From Ananas comosus (lineage: Eukaryota; Streptophyta; Magnoliopsida; Poales; Bromeliaceae): a stretch of DNA of 64,000 bases. The stretch's first letter is position 1, and each line of letters begins with the position of its first letter. Made by a program: the position numbers and the translations under genes. Of this stretch, positions 1-9,969 are shown one piece after another. The notes beneath the pieces are model-generated. The model was not told the origin of the DNA and did not search any database. It saw only the letters and a list, made by a program, of their open reading frames with translations. The stretch is taken from contig NC_033630.1 of the NCBI RefSeq assembly GCF_001540865.1, forward strand, positions 6,702,338 through 6,766,337, in the 5' to 3' direction.

Positions 1-530
1 AAAGGGTGAAAACTCACCGAATGCGAAGAAAACTCTCTCGATCTCCAAATGGGAGTTAGAGTCCTTCCAAACCAACCTAAACCAAGATTCTAAACCAATC
101 AATTAGGTTCTAGAAGTTACAAATTCAAAATCTCCAAAATAAATCCTAAGTTCCAATTCTAGGGTTCCAACAAATAAAATCCACTAAAATATGGATCAAA
201 GAGGAGTTTAAACTTACTAACCTCTCCAAAGCACCAATTCAAGCTAGGAAATGAGCTAGGGTTGAAGATCAAACCTCAAGCAAGCTCCAATTCCAAAATC
301 CAAGCTTCTCCCATGGAGGAAACCAACAAAAAGCAAGGAAAAGCAAGAGAGAGGAGATCAAAACATGTAATAATCCATAAAAAATGGAAATCAAACAAGT
401 GGAGGAAGCCTCACCTTGTTTCTCCTCTGGTTAGGGCTCAAAAGAGCTCCTAAGGGGGCTGGGGTGTGTTATATAGGAGTTGCAACAAATGCCAAAACAC
501 CCCTCAACAAAAACAGCTTGCAGAGCAAAG
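1..530. other. Intergenic sequence, no gene recognised
   Basis: AT-rich sequence with short open frames but no recognisable protein. A stretch around 400-480 (TTGTTTCTCC, then a TATATAGGAG box-like segment) resembles in layout the stretch before the palindromes at 27.5 kb, suggesting that both are edges of the same kind of repeat. That link is inference only. Confidence 0.4.
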
Positions 531-695
531 TGTACCGGTACACGGGAAAGTGTACCGGTACACGGGAATACAAATCCTGCGCGACAGCAACCCGAGCCTC
601 GGGTTGGCAGAAAATCCCACTTGTACCGGTACAACCATCGAGTTGTCACCGGTACACTTTCTATACCGGTACAACCATCGAGGTGTACCGGTACA
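531..695. repeat. Cluster of TGTACCGGTACA palindromes
   Basis: The 12-bp perfect palindrome TGTACCGGTACA occurs at 531-542, 551-562, 622-633 and 684-695. Near-matches lie at 644-655 (TGTCACCGGTACA-like) and around 662-673 (TATACCGGTACA). The same word occurs twice more at 27556-27567 and 27578-27589. Such density cannot be chance. It is either the signature of one repeat family or a set of binding sites; the sequence does not say which. Confidence 0.8.
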
Positions 696-699
696 CTTT

Positions 700-1421
700 C
701 CAGAAAACAGCAACCCGAGAGCAGCCTAAGTCCATCGCTTTGGTGACCTTAGCGCTACTTTAAATACTATAATTCTCGGGATATGAGCCATAGGTCGGAA
801 CACTGTCAACGACCTCCAGAATATCTGGAAAAACTCAGAACACTCAACAAACACTCGAACCTCGCAATTTGCAAAGGTCCAGTGTGTTACAGTACCGTTA
901 GGCGATTTCAAACCCGATTTGTGGCGATAACACTTTTACTTCCAATAAGCACCTCTAGCCATCACAAGGCGTACGCCCAACTTTTTCACTTCACTTATGA
1001 CGCTCATATGACACGCTGCAAGATTTGATAAAAATTAGCATTACCATTCGGATATCATATATAATACACAAATATTTAAGTACATCAAGTCAATCTGCAA
1101 ATCAACGAACTTTTACACAGATAACAACACATTGAATCAAAAACAAATACATATACAACGAAAACAGTTTGAAAGAGTACAACTATATAACAGAGTTAGA
1201 AAACAATTACATCTACCAACATGATCTACCTACCAACATTCAAAGCAGAAAATCTCATCACAATTTCTAACATTAATATATGTTCCATAAAAGGCATAAA
1301 TAAGCAAATATTACAAAGCATATGCATCTCATACATCATCATCTTAGAAATGTCAAATAACAATACAACCACTGCACTTAGTTATACCAAATAGCAATAC
1401 AATTATCAAATTTATATAAAA
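700..1421. other. Intergenic, no gene recognised
   Basis: AT-rich sequence flanking the 3' end of the Harbinger transposase relic. Short open frames exist but none resembles a known protein. I could not find a terminal inverted repeat marking the end of the element here. Confidence 0.4.
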
Positions 1422-2792
1422 TTATGTTCTAGTGCTCCACAATTGGTTTGTAATACTAGCACGGAGATCCTCACCATTTTGGGAGTCATTAATTACTCCC
1501 ACTAAATCGTATTCTCCACCTTCATTTTCAGCGTTCTGTTCATCTGGGTCCTCAGAAAAAATGTTATCATTTGCTTGGTGACGACGAATAAAGTTATGTA
1601 TTATACAACATGCCATAGCAATCAAGCATTGAACTTTATACGGAAACGGTGTTGCTACATTAAGAATTTTGAAACGCTTCTTCAAAATTTCAAATGTTCT
1701 CTCGACCACATTTTTTAATTGAGCATGCTAGTGGTTATAAAAATCTCGTGGATTTCGATGAACGCGGGCCCGTGTGTTACCGTCAAATTTACTAATATGG
1801 TAACGCTCTTCTCTATAGGGTGCAAGAAATCTTTCTGTATTTGCGTATCCCGAGTCTACTAAGTAATACTTGCCTGCGAATAAAAATTACTAGTTATAAG
1901 TAAATAGGAATTATCAATAATATTGTTCATATATATTTTAATTAAAACGATAATTAATTAGCAACACTATCTTCGGAAACAATGAAACCACCTGTTTCGC
2001 ACGCCCATCGAAGTACTCTCGTATCGGTAGCAGATCCTTCCCACCCTGTGCATACAAATAAAAAATTTAGATCAAATGACACTGCAGCCAGCATATTTTG
2101 TGAGGTAAACCCTTTTTGACATCGAAATGGTGCTTGTTTGCTCCTTCTGACCGCTACTGGAATATGTGTTCCGTCGATCGCACTAATAGCATTCTGCAGT
2201 TTTAAAGAAAAGATGAAAAACATTAGTAGTAACAAAATATTTTTATACACCAATGTATTATATATATAAGCGTGTTTGAAAGGATGGAAATTTGGATTAT
2301 CCCGAATCCTTGGATACACGGCAGCATTACTTGATGGCAACATTATGTATTCATCTTTTAGTCTCACAATGCCACATACAACGTTGTTAAAATGTCTACT
2401 AATGGTTTTCCGGAATGTTGGAATGTTTCCGCCAAAATTCGGTTTGCCACGCCATGGCCTACGCCATATAGAAATATGGCTAACTGCTCGTCAGCGGTCA
2501 TATTTCTTGTGCTACTTATCAACCCCCTCTCGACTAACGCATCGCGGAGTGCACTCATACGAAAGTGATGGTAGCAGCGTTCATGATGACCAGACAAAAT
2601 ATCATGCAACATTTGATGTTCGGTAAACGGCCGAGTTCGACACCTTTTTCTGGGAACTCTATTTGCAACTGGTTCAGATTCTAGCTCAAGTTGCATCATA
2701 GCCTCGAAAGATTCATCATCGTCATCTAATATTGTCATAACGGTGGCTATGGTTGCTGACGAAAAAATTGTTTTATATAGTGCGTTGGCCAT
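1422..2792 (-). pseudogene. PIF/Harbinger transposase (HARBI1-like, DDE_4), broken
   Basis: This is a cut-and-paste transposase reading leftward from about 2792. The N-terminal helical region lies at 2364-2792. The catalytic domain follows in exons with IDGTHI (first Asp, near 2170), VDSGY (second Asp, near 1855) and VERTF (Glu, near 1700), so all three catalytic residues are present. Introns are visible near 2200-2280 (ends CTGCAG) and 1875-1955 (ends GCAG). Two lesions make it non-functional. One A is missing in the run at about 2405-2409, shifting frame after HSGK. A TAG stop sits at 1728-1730, just before the catalytic Glu, in the otherwise intact stretch reading RDFYNH-stop-HAQLKNVVER. 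The neighbouring Myb-like ORF is the usual second gene of autonomous Harbinger elements. Confidence 0.9.
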
Positions 2793-3076
2793 TATTGTCT
2801 TTCAAAATCCAACTGTTGTAAATACTGAATAAATTAGCACAAAAATAACTACAGAAAAAATTAAGAAATACACACGAACATATAGCTATAGCAAGAGTTA
2901 ATATAAATGGCGCAAACAGATAATAATGTTCCAAACAGCAAAAAAATATGCAAAGCTAAGACTAGAAAAAACATAAACCAAAGCATCATACAACATAATT
3001 TACTACCACAAGCAAGAAACTATGCAAAGCTAAGACTAGAGAAAACATAAACCAAAGCAACATACAACATAATTCA

Positions 3077-4035
3077 CTACCACAAGCAATATAGGTCTAG
3101 AAACGACAAAGAACAACTACCAATACGCAAATGTCTAAAGCCCTGATGTAGATGCAGTATGTGGTTGCTTATTGCTGTGCTCTGGAGATCGAGCTCTTTT
3201 ACCACCAGAGCTATGGCCAGAACCACTTGCACCGGTTGTGCGCAACACGGGAGGGTTTGGGGAGCGTGAGGTATTTGCGCCATCATCGTTAACATTTCTG
3301 GCGCACCCAGACGTCCCTGCTTCGAATGGACACGGTGAGATATTACATGCTGACATTCTAATGCCAGCAAGAGTATCATCCTCACCAGGGGATGACCCGG
3401 AGGAGCTTTCAATTGTATTAGCACAGCAGTTGTAAATGCATATCTTCCTGACGCAGTTATATTTTGGGTAAGAAAGTCAATGTCCTGATAGGCGAGAAAG
3501 GGTTTATCTCTACACCTGGCATACGTCGGATTCTCCTGAACAAATGATATTAACAATTTAATACTATCATATAATCTACAAGCCTTAATAACAAAGTAAC
3601 GCAATTATATAAGCAAATGTATTTACCGCTATTACAGAATCCCAGATTCTTGCGTCACCTGGTGTGGGAATGTGCAAGTCAAAATTCCATCCCCACCCGC
3701 TCTTATTAGCAAGAGAATGGTACAAATTGAAAGTTTTTTTTTAAAACTTTAAATCGATTCTTCAATTGTTTCTTTGTTAGGTTCACATAGTTCCGACTGT
3801 TGAAATCAGTTACCATCCTCTTCCAAGCAATCGGAGTGAATGACCCATTTATGTAATTACCAAATGTATGTTCATCTCTCATTAGCCCCAACAATTGTGC
3901 ATCCAACATGTTGCTCCAATTTTGACTCATTGTTCTTGTATCAATACGAATACCACCGCTAACCTCATTAGGTGAGACATCTGCCAACCCACCTTGCTTC
4001 TGTTTGGACTTAGAAACTTTCTTGAAGGGACGCAT
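3077..4035 (-). pseudogene. Harbinger-associated Myb/SANT-like protein, frameshifted
   Basis: This is the second ORF of a Harbinger element, a Myb-like DNA-binding protein that partners the transposase. The first exon starts at 4035 and carries the domain with key words WSNMLDAQLLGLM, NGSFTPIAWKRMV and LTKKQLKNRFKVLKK. An extra A in the nine-A run at about 3733-3742 shifts the frame. Reading on in the next frame gives FNLYHSLANKSGWGWNFDLH, exactly the expected continuation, up to DARIWDSVIA and a GT donor near 3635. The downstream exon (about 3532-3135) begins ENPTYARCRDKPFLAYQDID and ends in a Ser/Gly-rich tail. It reads the same way as the transposase and lies directly upstream of it. Function is lost through the frameshift. 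Confidence 0.85.
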
Positions 4036-4039
4036 CTGT

Positions 4040-4912
4040 AGTTTATAATTAACGAGTGCATGATGGCTGCATGAATATGAGTTAAATACACAGTATCATT
4101 TACAAAAGATTGCAATAGCCAGGCAACGTAATCGCGAAGTTAGGAAATGTATTATCATTGCGTAGAAAAAAGTAATGCAAGAGTTATGTTCCACTACCAA
4201 GTATAGTGTATAAAGGCTACAAGGCTATAGTAAAAGCAAGCATAAATTAGATGTTTCATTATATATCTGTCTCCTATGTACAAATGCATGTTCTTCCAAA
4301 TAAGGTTTAGATGGTTCGTTCCCACAAAAGGCTCAAGCGGTTTCCAACTAACATGGGGTTGCTTTGATTTTTCAATCGATGCCATCCATCTAATCTTAAT
4401 TAGAACCGTCATCATCGCTGAACCACAACTTTCCAAGTAGTATATCTCTCCCTCAGTTTTTCTACAATTCTTGATCATGACATCCGAGAGTATGAATAAC
4501 ATGGCGATTTCATATAGCAATGAGAATATGCGCAAGTATTATCAGATACCGATATTCAACATGCGGCAGAATATGCAAAAGTATGATCAGATCTACCAAT
4601 ATGCATCATCTTCGTTATACCAACCAGCATGCAAATTCGTTTGGTTTATTTCAGCGGCATTGGATAAATAGAAAAGTTAGGGGCAATGTAACCTGTCTAT
4701 AGCAAATATACCAAGCTCAAGGATGTCCACAGGCAAGCACAGAGATACTTGCGCCTTCACAAAATAATCTGAACCCCAAAACAGGGATCGGCCAAAGCAA
4801 ACTGCGGGGACGAACAGTGGCGGTGTACAAAAAACCCGCAGTTGGCAAGATGTCAACTGAAGGCCTCGATTGGCAGCACGAAGCTGCTCCGACGGCAACG
4901 ATCGTGCGTGAG
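4040..4912. other. Intergenic, no gene recognised
   Basis: Probably the 5' flank of the Harbinger element and adjacent DNA. Open frames here (for example 4194-4535 on the minus strand) have no recognisable domains and biased, low-complexity content. Confidence 0.35.
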
Positions 4913-5068
4913 AAGGCCGGCACAGTTCACAGGTGAAAAAAACCTGAAAACCAAGAATCAACAAGCAAATCGCAGGTTAAGGCCGGCACAGATCGCAGGT
5001 GAAGAAAACCCCAAAACAAAGAATCAACAACCAAATCGCAGGTGAAGGCCGGCACAGATCGAGCATGA
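4913..5068 (+). repeat. 66-bp tandem repeat, about 2.4 copies
   Basis: The words AAGGCCGGCACAG, CAGGTGAA and AAGAATCAACAA recur at a period of 66 bp: the AAGGCCGGCACAG landmark lies at 4913, 4979 and 5045. Copies differ by a few substitutions. It overlaps no convincing gene. Confidence 0.85.
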
Positions 5069-5400
5069 GAAGCTAGATCCGGAAGCGTGGGTTTCGCAGA
5101 AGCGACGAGGAAGAAGTAGCAAGGGGTTTGGCCGGATGCGAGGCACTTACGACCAACGCCGACGAGGAGGGGAGGTGAGGTGACGACGAAGCCCTTTTTA
5201 AAATCCAACGCCGTTGGCTTCAAGCAAAGATGAATCGCATTGGCCGGAGGTGTGATTTCCTATGAGGAAATCGGGGGTAGAAGAAATCGGGGGAAAAGGA
5301 AGGTGAGGATGATCCGATTTGTGAGAGGAAATCGGAGGAAGGGAGGAAACCACTGTAGTTACGCAAGGGTTTGGTCGGAGAAGAGCTACAGTGCTCCAGC
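5069..5400. other. Intergenic, no gene recognised
   Basis: Purine-rich sequence with repeated GAGGAAATCGG-type words around 5260-5345. No protein or RNA gene recognised. Confidence 0.35.
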
Positions 5401-5404
5401 TATG

Positions 5405-5587
5405 ATGCGGAGCTAAGGCGAAAAACCGGGGGGGTAGGGGGTGGGGGGTGGGGTTAACAAACCCCACTTATCCCCTCTAACCCGGTCTGGGGTGGGGTTT
5501 GTTAACCCCACCCCATTAGGCCCCTGTTTGGGAATAAACAGGGGGTTAAGGGGTTATTCCACCCCTTAACCCCCAACCAAACAGGGG
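5405..5587 (-). mobile_element. Tourist-like (Harbinger-type) MITE copy, partial
   Basis: 5519-5587 is a near-palindrome beginning GGCCCCTGTTTGG and ending CCAAACAGGGG, flanked on both sides by TTA (5516-5518 and 5588-5590), the Harbinger-class target duplication. Read on the minus strand from 5587, the sequence GGTTGGGGGTTAAGGGGTGG and the following GTTAACAAACCCCACCCC segment match the left half of the MITE at 45732-46165. The repeat therefore continues to about 5405, where the match fades. Either a short derivative or a truncated longer copy is possible. Confidence 0.7.
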
Positions 5588-5829
5588 TTAGAGAATAATG
5601 GTTCTTTCACATTATTTTTCATAGTTTTAGAGCCAAAAACTCTCTAGGGTAAGATCAACGATCCGCCATCTTCTTCTCTTCCCTGCTGTTGTTGCTAACA
5701 TTTGATTATTCTTTTTCTTCCCTCTCTTCTCTGTGTTGAAGATCTCCTATCTCTCCTCTGTTACTTTACCCACAGCTACAATACCTCCACTACAGTACTG
5801 CTGCTACAGTAATATCAACCTGCTTCAAC
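5588..5829. other. Sequence 5' of the copia gag relic, no gene
   Basis: Pyrimidine-rich sequence (CTTCTTCTCTTCCC and similar) leading into the copia gag fragment. It may be leftover leader or LTR sequence of that element, but no paired LTR was found. Confidence 0.35.
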
Positions 5830-6237
5830 TGTCATGGTGGCAAACATCTCATCTTCTCTTCCAGTTGTTAACATCAATGTCCTAATTCTTATCAAACTTA
5901 CGGATAGCACTATCTTGTTTGGAAACAAGTGTTGGAGAGTTTTGGAGTAACATCTCACATGGATGGCACTGAGATCATTCCTTCTCAATTCATTGAGGTG
6001 ACAGACAAGAAGACTGAACCGAATCCAGCATATTCCACTTGGAAAAAGGTGGATACCACAATTTTGTCTTGGATTAATGCCACACTTATTGAGGTGTGCA
6101 GGTTTCACGCAAAAGAAACTAGCTATGGAAAAAAGATAGAACGAGAGCTCGGCTGTTGTGCGAATGGGGTAACAGAAAACAATATAGTGAAGGTAGAAGT
6201 GCGTTGCTCAGCTGGAATGCCCCATGCTGGAAAGTAA
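5830..6237 (+). pseudogene. Copia retrotransposon gag relic
   Basis: Reading VWKQVLESFGVTSHMDGTE, then NPAYSTWKKVDTTILSWIN gives the conserved start of the copia gag (UBN2/Retrotran_gag type), in which a WK..Q..L motif is followed by a W..D..LLSW motif. Just upstream, KLTDST is in another frame: one base is missing around 5910, after which TYLVWKQ would be continuous. No zinc knuckle, protease, integrase or reverse transcriptase follows, so this is an isolated broken fragment. It lies about 0.8 kb upstream of the first visible FAP3-like exon. Confidence 0.75.
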
Positions 6238-7071
6238 TACCTATAATAGAACATAGACCACAGCTAGATGAGGATGGAGACTACAAGCTGGATATTGATG
6301 ACCCTAGCTAAGAGACAAACACAACTAGTTAACTAAATTAGAATTTCTCAACAGCATCTGAAATTGCAACTATAAGGTGAACTCTATATAAAAATTCTAT
6401 TATCCAACATCATCCTAAGTTAAGGACTACAGACTATTAACTAATGATCAAATTAAGACTTATCCTATTTCACACATAACACAATACAATACAATGCTAT
6501 AAAGTTAGGGTTATCTTCATATCCCTGGCCTCTCCCTTCCATCCAAATAGGTGTTGATCAATTCCACTTTCCTACTAAGTGACTACGAATTGCAGCACTT
6601 TGCCACCTAGTTTAACACAATGTTAGTAGCAGGTCCTTACAAACCAAAAAGCAACCAGAAGGGGGCAAAGTGGAATTGAATTATACTCCATGAAATGTTT
6701 CTGATGTTTTACTAGAAAGTAATAATGCCACTTGTCAAAGTCATGGGGAGATGTCATGTTAGAGAAGATGGCGCTAAGGAACAAAAGAATCTGAACAGTA
6801 AGTGAGAAACAAAACAAAGCTCTACAGGTAATAACCCCCCACCCCCCCAAAAAAAAGAAAAACACACACACCTTTCACGCTTGCAGCACCCACACTCAAA
6901 AGAGCATGACCACATCAGGTCATAGGTCATGAGACATCTGTCGTAAAGCATTGATTGATTCATAGATATGATGCTTACTTTTATCATTTAATAAGTACCT
7001 ATGTCGCTTATATCTACTATTCGTAGATCTGATGCTTACTTTCATCATTACAACATGTACCTATGTCCTAG
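6238..7071. other. Gap before the FAP3-like exons, no exon found
   Basis: I looked here for the missing 5' exons of the chalcone-isomerase-like gene (transit peptide and the first strand before GYREK) and found none in either orientation. There is a C-run then A-run at 6835-6860, and a duplicated word GATCTGATGCTTACTTTCATCATT-like pair near 6968 and 7029. Confidence 0.4.
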
Positions 7072-8384
7072 GCTACAGAGAAAAAGTCTTTGCCATTATT
7101 GGTGTCAAGGTCTATGCTGCTGCATTTTATGTGGGATCTTCTGTTACAGAAAACTTACATTCCTGGAATGGAAAATCAGCAGCTGATATTCTAGAGGCTT
7201 CTTCAGTGTTCACTTTCCTGTACCAAGGTATTGATTAAGATGATTTAGATATTTATGGAAAGAGAAATATCATCTAATAATGTAAGTATGATGTACAGCA
7301 CCCTTGGAGAAGTCACTGAACATTGTACTTGTAAGAGACGTCGATGGCAAGACATTTTGGAATGCCTTGGATGATCTTATAACCCCCAGAATTAAAAGTC
7401 CAACAGCTATTGATAACTCTTCTCTATCAACATTCCGTAACACCTTTCAAGGGCGTGATCTCAAACAAGGAACATCTATAATTTTAACTTGGTTGGAGCC
7501 AACTAAAATGCTGGTATGCAATGTTGTTGGATATCATCATTTATTTATTTTCCTTCGCATGAACTCAAACAAGTCATATTATTTGTTTGTTTTTCCTTTA
7601 TGTGAGTATAATCAGTTTGATTTGTTTTGTGGTGGACTATGTAATGCGGTGGCCTATTGAATATCAATGTTACAGAGATATTGATACAGGATACTGATAA
7701 GATATGATGCGGATATGGCGGTTTGACAAACTCTAAAAATCTTAGGATACGATTTTAGGGGATACAATAATAAAAAATTATTTTTTAATACATATTATTG
7801 TTATATATTATAATAGACATTAAAAGAAGTTTAGAATATTTGGATGATTAGTTAATGTAAAGCAATAAACTAACTTGTGTAAAGATATGAGCACAGTTAA
7901 CTTTTATTCATCAAGTAACAGAAATAATCAGACCAATTGTGATCTTTTAGTTTCTATTAATCACGAATTTGTGGAGTTGTAATCTTATTGCCCCCTATCT
8001 CGCAAGTATACTTAGTGTATCCGTCGTGTATCCATCAAGTATCCGATAATTTTCTAACTTTTCAAAAATGGCGGATACTTCTATAAAGTATCCGACACGT
8101 ATCGGACATGTATTGTGCGAGTATTGGTGTCTGATACATATCTGATACGATACGACTAGCAAAATGTAGTATCTGTGCATCATAGTTGAATATGCATTTA
8201 TTTTATTTTTCTTTCGTAAATACAGATTTCCATCTCAAGTGATGGGGTGCCTTCTAATGTTGATGCTGAAATCACCTCAGCAAATGTCAACTTAGCTCTT
8301 TATGATGGCTTTTTTGGAAATTCTCCTGTTTCTCCTACTCTGAAAGCCTCGGCTGCTCATGGACTGCAGATGGTTCTCAGATAG
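7072..8384 (+). CDS. FAP3: Chalcone-isomerase-fold fatty-acid-binding protein, 3' exons only
   Basis: Three exons with good splice borders join in frame: 7072-7227, 7299-7513 and 8226-8384 (stop TAG 8382-8384). The product runs from [17 protein letters not shown] through [17 protein letters not shown] and TPRIKSP to [18 protein letters not shown]. This is the chalcone isomerase fold of plant plastid fatty-acid-binding proteins, closest from memory to the FAP3 type (Arabidopsis At1g53520). Family members bind fatty acids in plastids and are not thought to be catalytic chalcone isomerases. About 175 residues are visible. The N-terminal transit peptide and first strand are missing, and no exon for them was found between 6.2 and 7.07 kb. 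Either the 5' end lies further away or the gene is truncated. The coding part is free of stops. Confidence 0.8.
7675..8185. repeat. Inserted GATAC-rich repeat in FAP3-like intron
   Basis: The 712-bp last intron contains many GATAC/GTATC words: ATTGATACAGGATACTGATA near 7680 and a dense series from 8018 to 8160 (GTATCCGTCGTGTATCCATC, GTATCCGACACGTATCGGAC). The two sides are roughly inverted with respect to each other, suggesting a non-autonomous transposon insertion. Termini are not sharp enough to define. Confidence 0.5.
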
Positions 8385-9969
8385 AGCCAAAATCAAGTAG
8401 GCTTATTTTCCTTGTTCTATGTTTTGTCTACATCTAAAACATGCTTTTAAGATCTTTATGTGGCCTTTTTTGATCTCAATAATCTCTTAAAACTAAACAT
8501 TTCTAGTGAGGCTACAGAGTAACCTGTGATACTATTCTGAGGCACACTTAATTACATTGTAGATAGTAATTCTTTTATCGTAATCAACTATAGGTATTTG
8601 CTAGAGTAAGTTCGCAAGTCATTATTCATTTTTCTTGATATTTTTAAGCACATTCATACGCCCTAGTCACTATCAAGCACATTGGAACCTGCAGTGTTGC
8701 CTTTGATCCTTTTTTTTTTGGACAGAATTAAGGCTGTTTGTGGGATCATTTGTCAATGTTACAGTTTTTACAGAGAACATAAGATTAAAATTGTTAGTTT
8801 TTACTTTTTTCATTGTTTCTAAGACCAAAACAAACATAGTTGTTAAAATTGTCAATTACAATTTCCAGTTTGTTCCTTCCCCCCCCCCTCCCCAACACAC
8901 ACACACAACCCAAATGTAACGGATGAATAGTCCTTTATATGCTACAACTTTTATTATAAGCTCTCGCAATTTTGTTTTTAATCTTAATGTTTCTGGTAGA
9001 ATTAGTTTAACTATGGGTTCATTCCCCAGTTGGAGAACAAACATATCCTATTACACTTATTTGGGACCTCATTTATGCCAACACCTCAATAAAATATTAA
9101 AGAATTTAGAATTTAACTAGTACACTTCTGCCCTTATGAAAATTTAAGGCTCGGGATCAGCAGTGTTGCCTTTGATTCTTTTTGATTGAATGGAATGAAG
9201 GCTGTTTATGGCATCATTTGTCGACACATATCAGAAGAGAACTTGAGATAAAGATATGTTAGCCAAATTAGACACATTAAAATGATTTTTTTTTTTTTTT
9301 TTTTTTTTAGAACCAGCAGAACCCCAAATTTGTTTCTGCCACTACAAATTCCTGTCATGGACAAGCCACGTGAAATTCAGGATCCTATTGCCAACTTCTG
9401 AATATAAATTGACTTTCTAGGTGATTAAAACTTGTAAATCATCATGTCCTTTCACATTATGCTCTGCATCATTGTTCGGGAAATCATCCGGTCAACATAA
9501 CAGTAGACTATTTATTGGTGCCCTGGAGGAACTCTTTACTTTTTGATATTTAGCATTTGATAAAATGTGTATTACTCAAAATAACTTAAAAACTGTATAA
9601 CGTAAAGTAATTACCTCAATTAAATTCATAGTGGTACTGTAGTGTTATACCGAGCATAGCTATGTTTTCATGCATGTTAGACCTGGCAATAGATATTTCT
9701 TCTTTTTATCTTGAAAGCCCATATTACTGTGGAATCCATAATGACATCAACTTTTGCGGAGACTATTGATGTATAATAGTACATTTAGGTAGTCTTATCA
9801 GTGTTTATTTTCTTATTTCATGATGAATCTAATGAAATTTGGCTGTGACTGAAAACACCGACTAGTACATTAGGCAACATGAGTTGGCAGTTCACTATAT
9901 GTAATGAACTGACACCTTGCATGGAAAAAGGCAACACTACCAAAACCCATATAGGCTTATCGCTCTTGT
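8385..9969. other. Intergenic between FAP3-like gene and kinase; short direct repeat
   Basis: Convergent intergenic sequence. A segment of about 75 bp is repeated: CAGTGTTGCCTTTGATCCTT at about 8692 and CAGTGTTGCCTTTGATTCTT at about 9160, each followed by AAGGCTGTTT and a CATCATTTGTC-type word. Poly-T at 9283-9309 and a C-run at 8880. No further gene recognised. Confidence 0.5.

Noticed and set aside
7072..8384. True chalcone isomerase of flavonoid synthesis
   Set aside because: The sequence resembles the fatty-acid-binding branch of the fold ([25 protein letters not shown]), not catalytic chalcone isomerase.
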